Part shown: piece by piece, positions 46,776 to 57,859 of the stretch
Layout: the number at the start of each line of letters is the position of its first letter
How positions within the stretch are numbered: position 1 is the first letter of the stretch
Source of the DNA: Trametes villosa
Taxonomy: Eukaryota > Basidiomycota > Agaricomycetes > Polyporales > Polyporaceae
Reading direction: 5' to 3'
Assembly: GCA_002964805.2 (NCBI GenBank)
Contig: PUDQ02000125.1
Location: 82,117-146,116 of the forward strand
Length of the DNA stretch: 64,000 bases
Notes under the pieces: model-generated
What the model was told of the DNA's origin: nothing
Seen by the model: only the letters and a program-made list of their open reading frames with translations
Database searches by the model: none
Position numbers and translations under genes: made by a program

Positions 46776-48458
46776 GAGTACTTATGCGAGGGGTTCTCGC
46801 CTCTCTGCACTCGTTGGTCGGTAAGCAGTTGTGTACTCACCTTCAAGTAGGTTGGCAGCTTGCAGCGCCCTTGTCCGACCCCCTGCAGTGCCAGTCCCAA
46901 AGGACGATGCCGCCCTGGCGCACCCCCTCCTGCGCTCAACCGCCACCGCCCCCCGTCCATTATATCTCTTTGCAGCGCACAATCCGGGGCCGGCTCTCCG
47001 TCCGCTCGCAGGCGTGCAGACGCCCTCTCAACGTTGGCGCCGCCCGCGAGCCAGCCTTGTCAACATGCGGTAAGTTGTTTGCTTCCGAAGCACACATACT
47101 CACAGTTCTATGTACGTCCCAGCCCGTCGTTGTTTCTTCCCCGGGCGTAGTACGGTGTATTGCGCGGCCCTCGCGCGACGGTCACTTTGCGTTGACGGCC
47201 CGCGACTCCCCGGCGTGCAAGGACAGCCCCTCGCATTTTGGCCGCGCACGGCATGTAAGTAGGGCTGTTCGAAGACGTGCTCCCCAGCTCGTTGCGGCTA
47301 GAGCGAGCTGCTGTGCGAAGCAGCGGGTGGGCGGGCGCGTTTGCGCACGCTTCCTGGCAATGCGTGCCGCCACGGTCCTCCGTGCACGCACTCGAACACT
47401 CGATCTGCGCCGGGACGACACACGGCTGCCCGCCCGCCCGCCCGCCCGCTTGCGCACGCGAGCCGAGCGGGGGACGATCGCGGACAGGGCGCGCGCATCA
47501 CAAGCAGCGCTACGTACGCCCTTGCTCGCTGGCGGCGGTGGTCGGAGCGGGCGCGATAAGTGTGTGCCGTCTCGAGAGGGGGCGGGCAGTGCTCACCTCT
47601 CCGTCCCCCGTCCACGGGCCGAACGCTCTCCCTCGACAGAACAGGTACGTCTGTGCTCTCACTTCCACGTCCCGGCCTGCGAGCCCATGGCCGACCGCGG
47701 ACGCGAGCTTGAGCGCAGGGCAAGCTGCTGATCGCCCACTTACAGCCCATCCAGGCGAAATGCAATGGCGCGTCCCTGCAGCACAGGTGAGCTTTATCCC
47801 CCGTGTCTGTAGCCTCACTGACTACACCGCCGCGAACGTCTCGTGCGCGACGCAAAACGCGCCTCCTCCTCGCGCCTGGTGACGCCCTGTCCGGCCTCTC
47901 GTCGGTGCGGGCGCAGTCACGACACGCTGACCCCCGTTTGCACACGAGGTGTCGTGCCCTCACACATGAGCCCGCCCGTTCATCCTGCAGCGCGCGCGCG
48001 ACGCACTCACCTCTCGTGCCCCTCGGCCGTACAGAACACTCGAAGCTGGCAGGCAGCAGCACGGACGCCGGCGTGCCGCACGCGATCTCATGACGCGGTA
48101 CGTAGCTCGGATATCACACTAGCCTAGATACAGACACATTCACCTCGAATGCAGCCCTGGTGCGCTCTCGTCGTACGGTGACATGGGGAGGGCGAGAGGC
48201 GGGCTGTAGTGTGTACACGTACCTATCTTGTTGCGAGGAGCAGATGGGGAGGGCGGGGCGGAGGCCGTGGCGGGCACGTATCTTTCCTGTAGTGTGGCCC
48301 CGGACTGCGCGGGCGGGGAAGCCGGGCGGGCAGCGGGGAGTGCTGCATCTGGAGGCTTGAACTCCGGGCGAACGGCGCACGCCCTCGACCTCGACGTCGG
48401 CGTTGTGGGACGTCGCAGCGTAGAGTACTTATGCGAGGGGTTCTCGCCTCTCTGCACT
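46776..48458. repeat. 36-bp direct repeat pair 1.6 kb apart
   Basis: A perfect 36-bp match beginning gagtacttatgcgaggggtt lies at 46776-46811 and 48423-48458. Looser similarity extends on both sides (gacgtcg upstream, gtcggt downstream). Confidence 0.8.
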
Positions 48459-50349
48459 TACGTCGGTCGGTCGGTCGCGGGGCGGGGCGGGGCAAGTAGA
48501 ATATCCTGAGCCGGGCGCTGAATCTGCCGCATGCAGACTCATCTAGTTGGTCTCAGAAGAGTGTTTGAGAGGAACCCACCAGGGTAGCGAGAGGGCATAC
48601 AGAGCATCCGAGGGCGGGACGCAAGCTACGCTGCAGTAGAAGAGGTGCGAGTTCGTTTCAACGGCGGCAGGAGCTAGTGAGCTCGAAGCTGAGAGCTGAG
48701 ACGAGTTGAAGGGAGCTCGAGTAGGGGCCACCAGACTGGTTCTAATCAGGAACGGTGCGGTAGATGAGAACACATTCCTAATCCGTGAGCCATCGAATTT
48801 GAGTCGGAACGGATGGAACTTGTCAAGTTGGTGCCTAGTAGACCAGGCGCAGCACGCCGTGCGGCGTGTCCAAGGTCCTTCTGCCACCGTCAGACAGTGT
48901 CGTTTAATGCTGCAAGTACTCGCTCATGTCACCTAGTAGTATGACAACAAACAGACAATGCCGCTCGATCTACAGATCATGGATATCCTTGCCGTCTTCA
49001 CAAATCTCCGCCCACGTACTGAACATCTCCAAGCCCCGCAGCCATCGCTCAGCCCCGGTTTCACGATGTTTCCTCCCTGCAGCGTCGAACGCCTTTTGAG
49101 TCATAAACCCGCACTCCACCCACCGGAAGAGACCACCTGCGGAATACTGAGTCAGTGAATACCTGAACTCGTGCTCCTGGACGGTCGTGTTCGAATGTCG
49201 GAGAAGAGCGGAGGGGATTAGGATGGTTGAGCCGGACGGGAACTCGATGATCATCTCGGCATCCCACAGGATGATATGCCCGCTGGTCGTGTGGTCGAAA
49301 TCCCCGATGGCGGTGATGGCACACATCCCTGCCGGTAAATTGTTCTGGTCGGTGTGCCTATACGTGACGGTCCGGGGCCCGAGGTTGAAGGTCATGTTGG
49401 CAAACACCGAGTTGGAGAAGTTCGGCCGGAGGTGGGGGTGTTTCTTCAGCAGACTAGTCATTGTTTCGTGGTAGTAGTCATAGAGGCGAGGAGCGTAGAT
49501 CTGGAATGCCACTGGATGTCCAAGTAAGTACACAAGCAACCCGAACAGGGTGGACTGGAACTCTACCGTCACCAAAGCCAGCCACGTGCTTGATCGCCTC
49601 ACTCTCAAGCAGGGTGTCGACTACCTTTTGCTCGTGCTCGGTAAGTCCCGCGTTCATTGGCTCCTGAAAACGGCGCCGTCAAGCTCCGCTATGTGCGCGC
49701 TTGGCAGGCGGCACCACAGCCTCGACGCACCGTCTGCCCGCCCCCGTATGATATTCCACTCGCGACCACCGGAAAGCATCCACGCCTGTGCTCCAGCTTC
49801 TCAGACGGGTTGGCAAGCATGTCTCGCGCTTGATCCAGCTGCGCACGAATCTCATCCATCGCCGCATCCCAGTCATCCGCTTTCGGACGCCCGACAAGGA
49901 CAGCAAACACGCGGCCTTCATCATCCAGCAGGGGGATGGTTGTTCTAACAGCAGAAGTTAGACTGGGACAGCCAAGGAAGTTACTGAACAACTCACTCTC
50001 CATCCCACTGCACACTGCGGAATCCCAGCCTGAGGGCGTCCTCTTTGCTCACAGGTGCGCGGTCTGCCACGGTCTGCCGAATTAGACGAGCGACAAACGC
50101 TGTTGAGGCCACTGGCGCAGAGGCCAGCGAGTACGCGCCCGAGCCTAAGCCTGCTAAGATCGGCTCTATGACGGCCCGATTGTACATTTATTAAAAAAAC
50201 AGCGCAGTTGGCTTATCGCCGCGCACCGCCACATTAAACAACGCAACTAAGCATTTTCTAACGCAGCGCACGCACTAAATCCCACACAGCGCGCGCAACG
50301 CGCGGCCGTGAGGGGATCTGGAGGTTACATTTCCCTCTTACGGTAGTTC

Positions 50350-50430
50350 AAAAAGCGGTTTTTACGGGATTCGAACTCGGGCTTTACTGGCAAAACCAGC
50401 AGACGCCCTCACCGACTCGGCCACCAGGCC
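50350..50430 (-). ncRNA. tRNA-like pol III module, left, pointing outward
   Basis: The minus strand from 50430 reads GGCCTGGTGGCCGAGTCGG (A box TGGCCGAGTCGG) and GAGTTCGAATCCC (B box), then a T5 run at 50354-50350. It resembles a class II tRNA, but the acceptor stem does not pair, so it is tRNA-derived, not a working tRNA. Confidence 0.5.
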
Positions 50431-50907
50431 TTTATTAAGATAGGGTGGTTCTGGCAACATAAAGCTAATTCACAGTGTTCTTCAATTGATGTATCTGAAT
50501 ACATCGAACTTGAGGATATCAGTCGATTACTCACTAAAGCAAGGCAAGTCATTCAAACTCTCTTCATTAATGAGGTCTGCGCTGCTATCAGGATGCTCTC
50601 GGGGAGGTCACGGAGTAACCACCACAGGACTTGATACTTACTAGTAAGTACCACCTTAGTAACACTATCGCCACGATTAAGCGCCCATTTGTCGAACTGT
50701 CTACTACTTCAAATCCGAGTCTTTAGCCAGGAGTTGTCTCCCTCTTTGATATAGCAATGATAATAAAAGAAGCAGAAGGACAGGGAGAAATGTGCATAGT
50801 GTAGTACTAAAGACTGGCCGTAATCCGCAGACTTGTCACCCCGGTAGATTGGAACCCTGAGGAGCAGATACACTTGATATCACCGCTGGCTGACCTCTAC
50901 CCAAAGA

Positions 50908-50987
50908 GCGTGTGGCTGAGTGGTAAAGACATCCGTCCCCGACCAAGGCGCCCTCGGTTCGAGTCTTAGGTTTGGCATCCTTTTTTT
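50908..50987 (+). ncRNA. tRNA-like pol III module, right, pointing outward
   Basis: A box TGGCTGAGTGG at 50913-50923, B box GGTTCGAGTC at 50956-50965 and a T7 terminator at 50981-50987. Box spacing is normal for a tRNA promoter. The cloverleaf is poor, so it is tRNA-like only. Confidence 0.5.
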
Positions 50988-52107
50988 GACTTCCATAACA
51001 AGGCATCTAATCCTCCAGTAACCCTATACTATGTGCGCCGTTTGCGCGCTGGTGCGCGCTGCGTGGGATTTATGCGCGCGTTGAGTAAGAAAAGGTTAGT
51101 TCTGTGCGGTAATGTGGCTGTGTGTGCCGATAAACCGACTATGCGCCACAATTATTAAATGTACAAATGGACCGTCATACGGCTCCACCTGGGCGAGAGC
51201 GTGCCTGTACTTGAGCGCGGCCTTCTTCAGCGCACGTTTGCCTTGCTCGCGTGCTGCTTGGGCGTCCTTCTCCCTCTGGGCCTTACGAATTCGCTTGTAC
51301 CGCGCTTTACGCCTGAGCTTCTCCACCGAGCCAGCTGGCTCCGCACCGTCAGGAGCGGCAGCGCGTCCAGGAGGCACTAGAGAGGTAACAGGTGGTAGGT
51401 CAGCCGGTGCCCAGCCCACGCTGTTTCTATGAGGTTAGACCTGCCACTTACCAGAGCCACGGCCATCCTCGTCCTCGCCGGTGTCCTTAGCGATGGTGTC
51501 AGCGGCGTCGGCATCATGCCCGCCGCGTACATGGGCCCCTGTTGCCATCTCCGGGTCGGCAAGCATGACGGGACTGAATGCGCGCCGCGGCGGTACTGCC
51601 TTGTCGACCGGAACTACGTCGCACTCGCCGCCAGCTGTGCTCGTAGCCGCACGTGAGGGGCCCTGCGCTGCACAAGATGTGACACTGCTCCCCAACAGCT
51701 CCTGGCGCACACCAAGCGCGTCCGCTGCGTCTTCACCTGGGTCTCCGCTCTTCTTCGATGCTTCCGCAGCCGCCTCCGCCACCGTCAAGTTCTCAACTGC
51801 CCTCTCAGCAGCTGCGGAGAAGAGAGACCGAAGATCGAGGGTCCGCAAGGCTTCGATTATTGGTAGATCGCCCTCAGGCTCCTGCGGCGGCATCACAGCC
51901 CAAGGGGAGAACTTCGTGCCCCGTCGAGTCTAGCACATGTATCGGTAGCTCGCATCAGCCATACGGACTCTCCGGGCCTGATCGGCAAAGACGACAAGCA
52001 CGTACACTGCGGAATTGCGGGGACTCTGCATGCCCTAGATATGTATGAAGACATTCAAGTTAGCTGGTCATGTCTGCGGTCCATCAAGGCCTCCGGCGTG
52101 CCGTCGA

Positions 52108-52312
52108 GCCGAGTTCCGAAGTCGGAGCAACGTACCCTCAGGCTAAGCCGGAGGTAGATATACTACTCACCATGGTCGAAGGCCATGTTCGCGTGTATCT
52201 TGTTCTTCTGTCCTGCAAGGAGGCGATTGTCCGCCGTTAGTATGCGCAGGTGTGTGGAGTAGCCCCACGGCGAGCGCAAAGGCCGAGTTCCAAAGTCGGA
52301 GCAGCGTACTCT
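52108..52312. repeat. Pair of similar introns (31-bp near-repeat)
   Basis: gccgagttccgaagtcggag at 52108 and gccgagttccaaagtcggag at 52282 are parts of a 31-bp near-match (52108-52138, 52282-52312). Each lies shortly inside a minus-strand GTGAG donor (52170 and 52347), on either side of a 42-nt exon (52171-52212). Confidence 0.65.
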
Positions 52313-53663
52313 TGCGCAAAGCCGCGGGTATAGTGGCTGGCGCTCACCGAGAATAGAGCCGGGCACTGACAAACGCGCCGGGTGGGATGCTGGCGGCCTG
52401 GGACGAGGGAGGAGAGTGCAGGACGGCCGCGGTATATATGGGCAGGCCGGGCTAAAATGCCTCGTGCGGAGCGCCCAGTATTCCCGCACTGTTGTTCCGT
52501 TCGCTCAAACCAGCCGGTGTCCTGCCTGGCGAAGCTGCCCCGATCGATACGAACCATGCCTCCGCTACTTCTCGACCGCAGAATTTGTTTGCGCACCACC
52601 ATCGGCGGTCTTTGTGCGTGCGCACGCATCCCCTCCCGTACACCAAACCGCGCCGAGCGCGCGGCCGCGCAGCGTGTGCATGCGCATGGTTGGCGGTGTT
52701 GCAGCCGCCGTTACCACCGCGCATGTGGCAAACACGTCTGACGTGCGCTGGACAGCGGCCCGTAGACTTGTGTGCGGGTGTCATACACGATGCCGCGTTG
52801 CGCAGCTGGGGAGGAGCATCATACCGCGCCGCCTGAGGCGGCTGATCGTTGTTTCTGCGCAGGACTCCAGCGCCAATATATGGAAGAGATCTCTAGTATA
52901 CAGGAACGGCTACTGCCTACACTCGCGAGGCCGCAGCGACCGTCTGCTCCATGACTTGCACTCCTCTAGCCTGCTGCTTGCTTCGCTCCACTTTCGCAGC
53001 TTGCATCGGGCGCCAGTCGAACTCGAGCTTCCCACTGGCAGCAGCCACCCCTCGGTCTCTGATCGCGCTCACTGGGACTCGACGCGGCCGAGGAGGTATG
53101 GAGCAGCTCGCGCGGTGTCCTGCGGCAAGTACAAAGGTGAGCCAGGCTCTATCCGCACTCTGCTCGGCCGTGAGAGCGTGAGCTGCAGCTGACAAACGCC
53201 GCGGCAGCTCTGGGGCGACGCCCGACTCGCGGCGCGCACATACGAACTCATTTCTGCACTCCTCAAGGCCCTCACGCAGCACGTGCGGCTCGTCCCGCCT
53301 ACACCCTCCCCGCGGCGGCATCCCTCGACGTGCCACGCCCCCGCGTGTCACTCGTTCCCGCCACCCACAGTCGTGCATCGCCTTGGTGAAGACGGTGCGT
53401 CGGGCCCCGGAGGCACACCTCTTGAACGTACGCGCCGACCGCGTTCTGCGCTGCCACCCTCGGCCACCGTACCACGCAGATCCCCAACACCGCTGCGCCG
53501 CGGGGTCCGGCAGTCCGCTCGCAGCACGTCGGGCTTGGACAGACGATGTCTGGCGGCGGCAGGAGGAGGCTCCGGTTGGCGGTGCGCGTGACGGACAGAC
53601 CTGGCTCCAACCCCCAATACTTCTTCCCTGCAAGAGCGCACGATCGCGCAGCGCGCGAGGGAG

Positions 53664-53699
53664 CGGGGGCGGGGGCGGGGGCGGGGGCGGGGGCGGGGC
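53664..53699 (+). repeat. GGGGGC simple repeat, potential G-quadruplex
   Basis: Six consecutive G4-5 runs separated by single C residues on the plus strand. Confidence 0.85.
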
Positions 53700-56600
53700 A
53701 GACCCCGCGCGCGTGCGGCGGCGAAGGAAACGATCAGCTGGCCCAGCGCCCCTCAAGACCCCGTTACACGGACACGATCGTCGCCCGCGAGCATGCGTAC
53801 GCGTGCACATCGGCACGGTCTTGAAGACTAACCTGCGGAGAGGGACGTAAGTGGCATCCCCGCTCCGACCTTCCTGCTTTCCTTACCTTGCACCCTCCCA
53901 CGGGTTCGCGCCGGTCGTACCACGCTTACGCGGCAAGCGTCGGGCGGCCCGGTACTTCCTCCCTCGACGCACCTGCAGTTCGCTCCCCCGTCTTGCCGCC
54001 GGCCCGCGTCTTATCTGCGGCATGCGGGCACCTCTGCCAGTCGGGGGAGCGATGCGCTCTGAGCCCTCCGCCACACACCATGCACACCCACTGACCTCTC
54101 TTGTACTCGGCAGCGCCGCCACGGAGCGCGCCGTGCTCGTTCGGTGTGGCTGGGGCCGGACGACTGAGTCGCCTCGCACGCCGTCTTGCTCCAGCGTCGG
54201 CTAGCCCCCGTGCCCCAGTACGTCCCTCCCGCTCCCTCCCGGGCCGCAGCCATTGCATCCACCTTGTTCTTCCGCCCAGGCCTGACGCCCCGACACCCCG
54301 ACACACCCCGCCGGCGCCTAGGCGCAGCACAGCGGAGGGCGCGCTAGCGCACCTCGTCATCTTCTCGTTTGGTAGTACATACCGTAGAAGGGTGCCGCCG
54401 AGAAGAGGCGGCACCGTACCCACCCACGAGTGCCCTGCGCCCTCCAGCAGACGGGTTTTGCACGCGGGGCGGTGCACAGATACGGGACGGCGGGGACGCA
54501 CCTCTGGGCTCCTCTGACGTGCGTCTGCTCGTGGAGGGGCGCGGAGCGTCGGCAGCGCAGACTTCGCAGCCAGGGCACGCGTAGGGCGTGTACAGCGTCG
54601 CACGCAAAGAAATGCCGGCGCCCAGCGCAGGCATGCAGCGGGGTCGGGGGGCACAGCCGGGAGGGCCCGCACACGCGAGATGTCGACAGAATAGTTGGGG
54701 CTGGCGGTGAGCTCCCCAGAGATCGCGCATGCCCGCGCGCGAAGGCCCGTCACCGGGTACCCGGTGTCCGCAACTCGCCCGCCCGTGCGCGTTAGCAATG
54801 CGCTCAGGTCGCACAGCGGCGCGCCTCGGGGCTCGCGGCGCGACATACACGTCTGCCTGCCTGCCCGCCCGTTCACCACCCGAAGACAGACTCGGGTGTT
54901 GTCGTCCGGGGCCCCGATGCGCACCGCCGTTCCCTGCAGCTACGAGGAGCGAGTCGATTCTGCCAAGCGTCGCAGAACGAGACATGCGAGCTAGCTACGA
55001 AACGGCAGGCGCCGGAGGCACCCTGGCTGCGCATTCGCACCGAGGTAGCGGAAACGAGCGTGAGCGCCCCGCACCTGCATGTGTACATCCGGATGGGAAC
55101 GGTGGCGGTGGAGGCTTGCATCGCGTTTTGGACGACTTCGGGGGCGAATGCGCGCTGTGCTGACGCCGATTCTGCGACAGCGCAGCGCGTGTCAACGCAG
55201 AGAACACACGTCCCAGCACGCGGGGCACCATCGATGGGCATTTGGGGCTCCCCATGTCTGGCTGTGCTGAACAAATCGTCGTCGTGCAGGGGCGACGCGC
55301 GGGACTACGGGCGATACGATGGTCGTGTCCGTTTAGCCGTTGTCTACCGGACGCGAAGACAAATGTCATCGCCCGGCGCTGGGACAACTGGAATATATCC
55401 ATGAATCTGTACGTCCGATTTCGGAACGCCGCACCTGCAAGCAGCGTGAGCTATCTACGAAACGACACGACCGGCGCACCAGAGTGGACGCTTACCAGAT
55501 GCCCACTGTGGTTTCGTCGTTGCGGCGCGGAACGAAAAGCCGCCGCGGCGGGCCCGCAAACCCAGGGCCGGCTCGAGACGTATCGCGGAGAGGGGTGGCG
55601 CAGTATTGGCGATGTCCGGCGGGCTGTCGGTAAGATATGGACGCAGAGGGCGCGGCAGGGCCGGGCGGAATCGGCGCGGCGCGAGCGTGTCCAGGTCCCA
55701 AAGGTGCTCTCGTAGCGCGTCGCGGACGGAGTGTGCGCACGGCGGCGGATGTATGCGCGTTGGAGCTGCATGCAGATATACACCCAGAGCTCACAATTTG
55801 GACGCGAGGCGGTACTAGGAGTCGGTAGCGTAGCGCGAGAGACCCCAAGTACAGGCAAGCAGCGTCCTATGGCGTGAGCCATGTCGCCCGCGGGAGAGTA
55901 GATAAGGCCTGTTCATAGTGCCGCGAGTATCGAGTAGAGAACATCAAAGACAGACCTCCCGGGCCGTACCAAGTATGACCAGGCGAGCGGAGTGGGTGTA
56001 TGCAGTCTGAAGGCGTGCCGAGCGGGCGCAAACACTTCTATACGACATACCGCTGTGCCGCCCGTCGTACACGCTCTCACCGGCAATGTACTCCGTCTGC
56101 ATCGACTCGACCACGGCCGCCCCAAGCGCTGTGCTGCGACGAGGAGCTCATGCATCCGGACGGCCGCGAACGACGCGGTTCGCACGCCACCTATGAACTG
56201 CGGCGGCACGTTTCGCGGTCGCACTCCGCGCGTCTCGTCCAGATCGACTCGTGCGCGGCCGTTCCGGGAGATGCTTGACGAGGTTGGCGTGCCCGTTGCG
56301 GCCCTGCGTCATACCTCCGTGAGGCTCCTTCGAGTCAGCACTTCGTACATGCAGTGTCCGTGCTCCCGCGGACAGACCCTCCCGAACGCTGCGAGAGCAC
56401 GGCACTCCCCATTCCACGGCAGCGCAGACACATCCGGCCGACTTCTTTCAAGCCGCCGGCGGCCGGGCGAGGCACCGCGCGGGCGGCTGGACACGCTCAC
56501 TGCGGCGTCTTCACGGACGACCTCTCGCGCAAACAGCAGCCGTTGCGCACAGCAGACGACGCGGCCCTCACGCCTAAGACGCCGCCGTCTGCTCGCAGCT

Positions 56601-57078
56601 CATCCCAGTATGGGAATTGCACCCACCGCGAGTGTTCCGCCGGCACCTGTACATCACATCACATCAGTCTATTTATCTCCGATCAGCCAGTCGGCCTGTG
56701 CGGGTCTAATTGACTTGAATCTCCACATCCCCCTCTCTACTAATAAAACTACCAATAATTCGCCCGTTCCCTTTTGCGGAAAGAGCTCCCTCCCCCTAGT
56801 GCGCAAGTCCAAAGCGCCCTCCTCCCTTCCCCGGCAAGTCCCGGGCGTTGATAGCAGCCACCGCCTAGCCCGCCCGGCGCCTTCCCCTCGGCAACCGGGC
56901 TCCGCGCGCCTCGGACTCCGCCCCGCCACCCCGCCCCAGCGCTCCCCGCCATCAAACGCCCGTCGGCGCCGTCCCCAACGATGAGCAAGCCCGCCCCGCG
57001 TTCCCGCCGTGTTTCCCGCCCTTTTCGCCCGCTTCTTTTTGTAACTAAGGTATATTAAAGTGTATATAACGGATCCTA

Positions 57079-57533
57079 GGGTCTACATAGTGTCTAGTAC
57101 GCGCCGAAGCGCAGGGGGTAAGTAGTGGCGGGTAGTGGCAGATCGGTCATCTTATCAGTAGATCTCACGGCTGATAAGAGCTCTCCCCGCGTAAGCCGGA
57201 GACGCGATCGCGCGTTCCCACGCGCTCCCCCCGCCGCCAAGTCCCCTCCCCGCCGCGCGCCCCCCGCCGCGCGCCCCCCGCCTCCGCTCTGTGCTGTCTC
57301 CATCCCGAGGTCTGTATGGTGTGTAGTACGTGCCGAAGCGCAGGCGGTAAGTAGTGACGGGTAGAGCATCTGATCAGTAGATCCGGCCACTGATAAGAGC
57401 GCTCCCCGCGTAAGCCGGAGACGCGATCGCGCGTTCTCACGCGCTCCCCGCGCCGCCAAGTCCCCTCCCGCCGCGCGCCCTTCCTCCCGCCTCCCGCCTC
57501 CTCGCTGTACTGTCTCCCTTCCGCGCCTCTCAA
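57079..57533. repeat. Two-copy tandem duplication, ~229 bp unit
   Basis: Units 57079-57307 and 57309-57533 share gtacgcgccgaagcgcagg / gtacgtgccgaagcgcagg, ctccccgcgtaagccggaga and cgcgatcgcgcgtt, in order. Both end in pyrimidine-rich, CCGCC-rich DNA. Similarity is roughly 85-90 percent by eye. Confidence 0.85.
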
Positions 57534-57859
57534 GTAGTTGCAGAGGGTTTCTGAGCCCCGGACAGTGCCTGTACGCATCTGCGTGTTGAAGGGACGGGCG
57601 GCGGGCAGCGTGCGCGAGCGTCCTCCTCGCCGGTTACGCGATCATCGCGTGGCGCCTTTCTCGTGATCGGCTATCGCCTCAGTACGCCGCGAGGAGCACC
57701 AGGATGCAAAACTGTGTATACTAATACGTGCTGTAGCACACGCGCAAAACATGCGTTGGACGGTCTACGCAAGGCTCTCGGCATGTAAGTCTAGTATAAA
57801 GAGAAAGAGAGGGGAGTGTACACCAAACACCCGCTCATCATCTGCTACAGACCGCTAGG

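Larger units (their letters stand above)
42402..48900. other. GC-rich stretch with small repeats, no supported gene
   Basis: Long frames in 42560-44110 and 46780-48510 overlap on both strands and show Arg/Pro/Ala-rich shadows typical of GC-rich non-coding DNA. The word cgtgtttgcg recurs at ~43180, ~43350 and ~43790. One possible exon with a GTGAGT donor ends at 46415 (frame REKLIADARHPLAGIDVVRY), unconnected to anything recognisable. Otherwise I see only the repeats listed separately. Confidence 0.4.
50167..51179. mobile_element. Non-autonomous TIR element, 1013 bp, with two pol III-like modules
   Basis: Long imperfect terminal inverted repeats: 50167-~50310 against the reverse complement of ~51040-51179 (TATGACGG, then GTACATTTAWTAA, CCACATTA, AAATCCCAC, all in order). 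Flanked by a 6-bp direct repeat CGGCTC at 50161-50166 and 51180-51185. Deleting the element plus one copy of CGGCTC joins host codons in frame (QVEP / ILAGLGSG). There is no ORF of transposase size. The interior is AT-richer than its surroundings. I cannot assign a superfamily; the 6-bp duplication and TATGACGG end are the facts to match. Confidence 0.85.
48970..52347 (-). pseudogene. TET/JBP-like 2-oxoglutarate dioxygenase gene, interrupted by a TIR element
   Basis: Catalytic part (minus): exons ~50160-49997, 49943-49731, 49663-49573 and 49511-48970, separated by 53, 67 and 61 bp introns. Splices join in frame (DALRLGFRSVQWDGE / TTIPLLDDEGRVFAVL; ISYGGGQT / EPMNAGLTEHEQ; HVAGF / VAFQIYAPRLYDYY). 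The last exon has the Fe(II) motif as HTD (TYRHTDQNN), a distal His (LRHSN) and the 2OG-binding Arg (EFRYSLTQY), plus FNLGPRTVT and AGGLFRWV. I take this as the agaricomycete lineage-specific TET/JBP-like expansion, which would act on modified DNA bases; this is inference from motif pattern. Upstream, 51411-51180 encodes a very basic segment (KLRRKARYKRIRKAQREK), and 51929-51435 and 52212-52171 look like further exons, with one unclear splice near 51420. The 1013-bp element at 50167-51179 splits the frame between VEP and ILAGLG. Confidence 0.6.
52400..57850. other. GC-rich stretch, no supported gene
   Basis: Frames on both strands are Arg/Pro/Ala-rich and overlap heavily. The 299-codon minus frame at 53816-52917 contains poly-Pro that comes only from the GGGGGC run. 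No splice-consistent exon chain or domain was found. Repeats at 53664-53699 and 57079-57533 are listed separately. Confidence 0.45.

Noticed and set aside
50357..50430. Functional tRNA-Ser/Leu gene on the minus strand
   Set aside because: A and B boxes are good, but the acceptor and T stems do not pair well and it lies inside a TIR element, so I call it tRNA-like only.
50187..51159. Divergent gene pair starting MYNRAVIEP and MYKWTVIRL
   Set aside because: The similar starts are only the two inverted repeat ends of the TIR element; the plus-strand frame beyond 51185 is antisense to the dioxygenase gene.
52917..53816. 299-codon minus-strand frame with poly-proline tract
   Set aside because: The proline run is only the reverse translation of the GGGGGC repeat at 53664-53699. 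The rest is Arg-rich GC shadow with overlapping open frames on the other strand.
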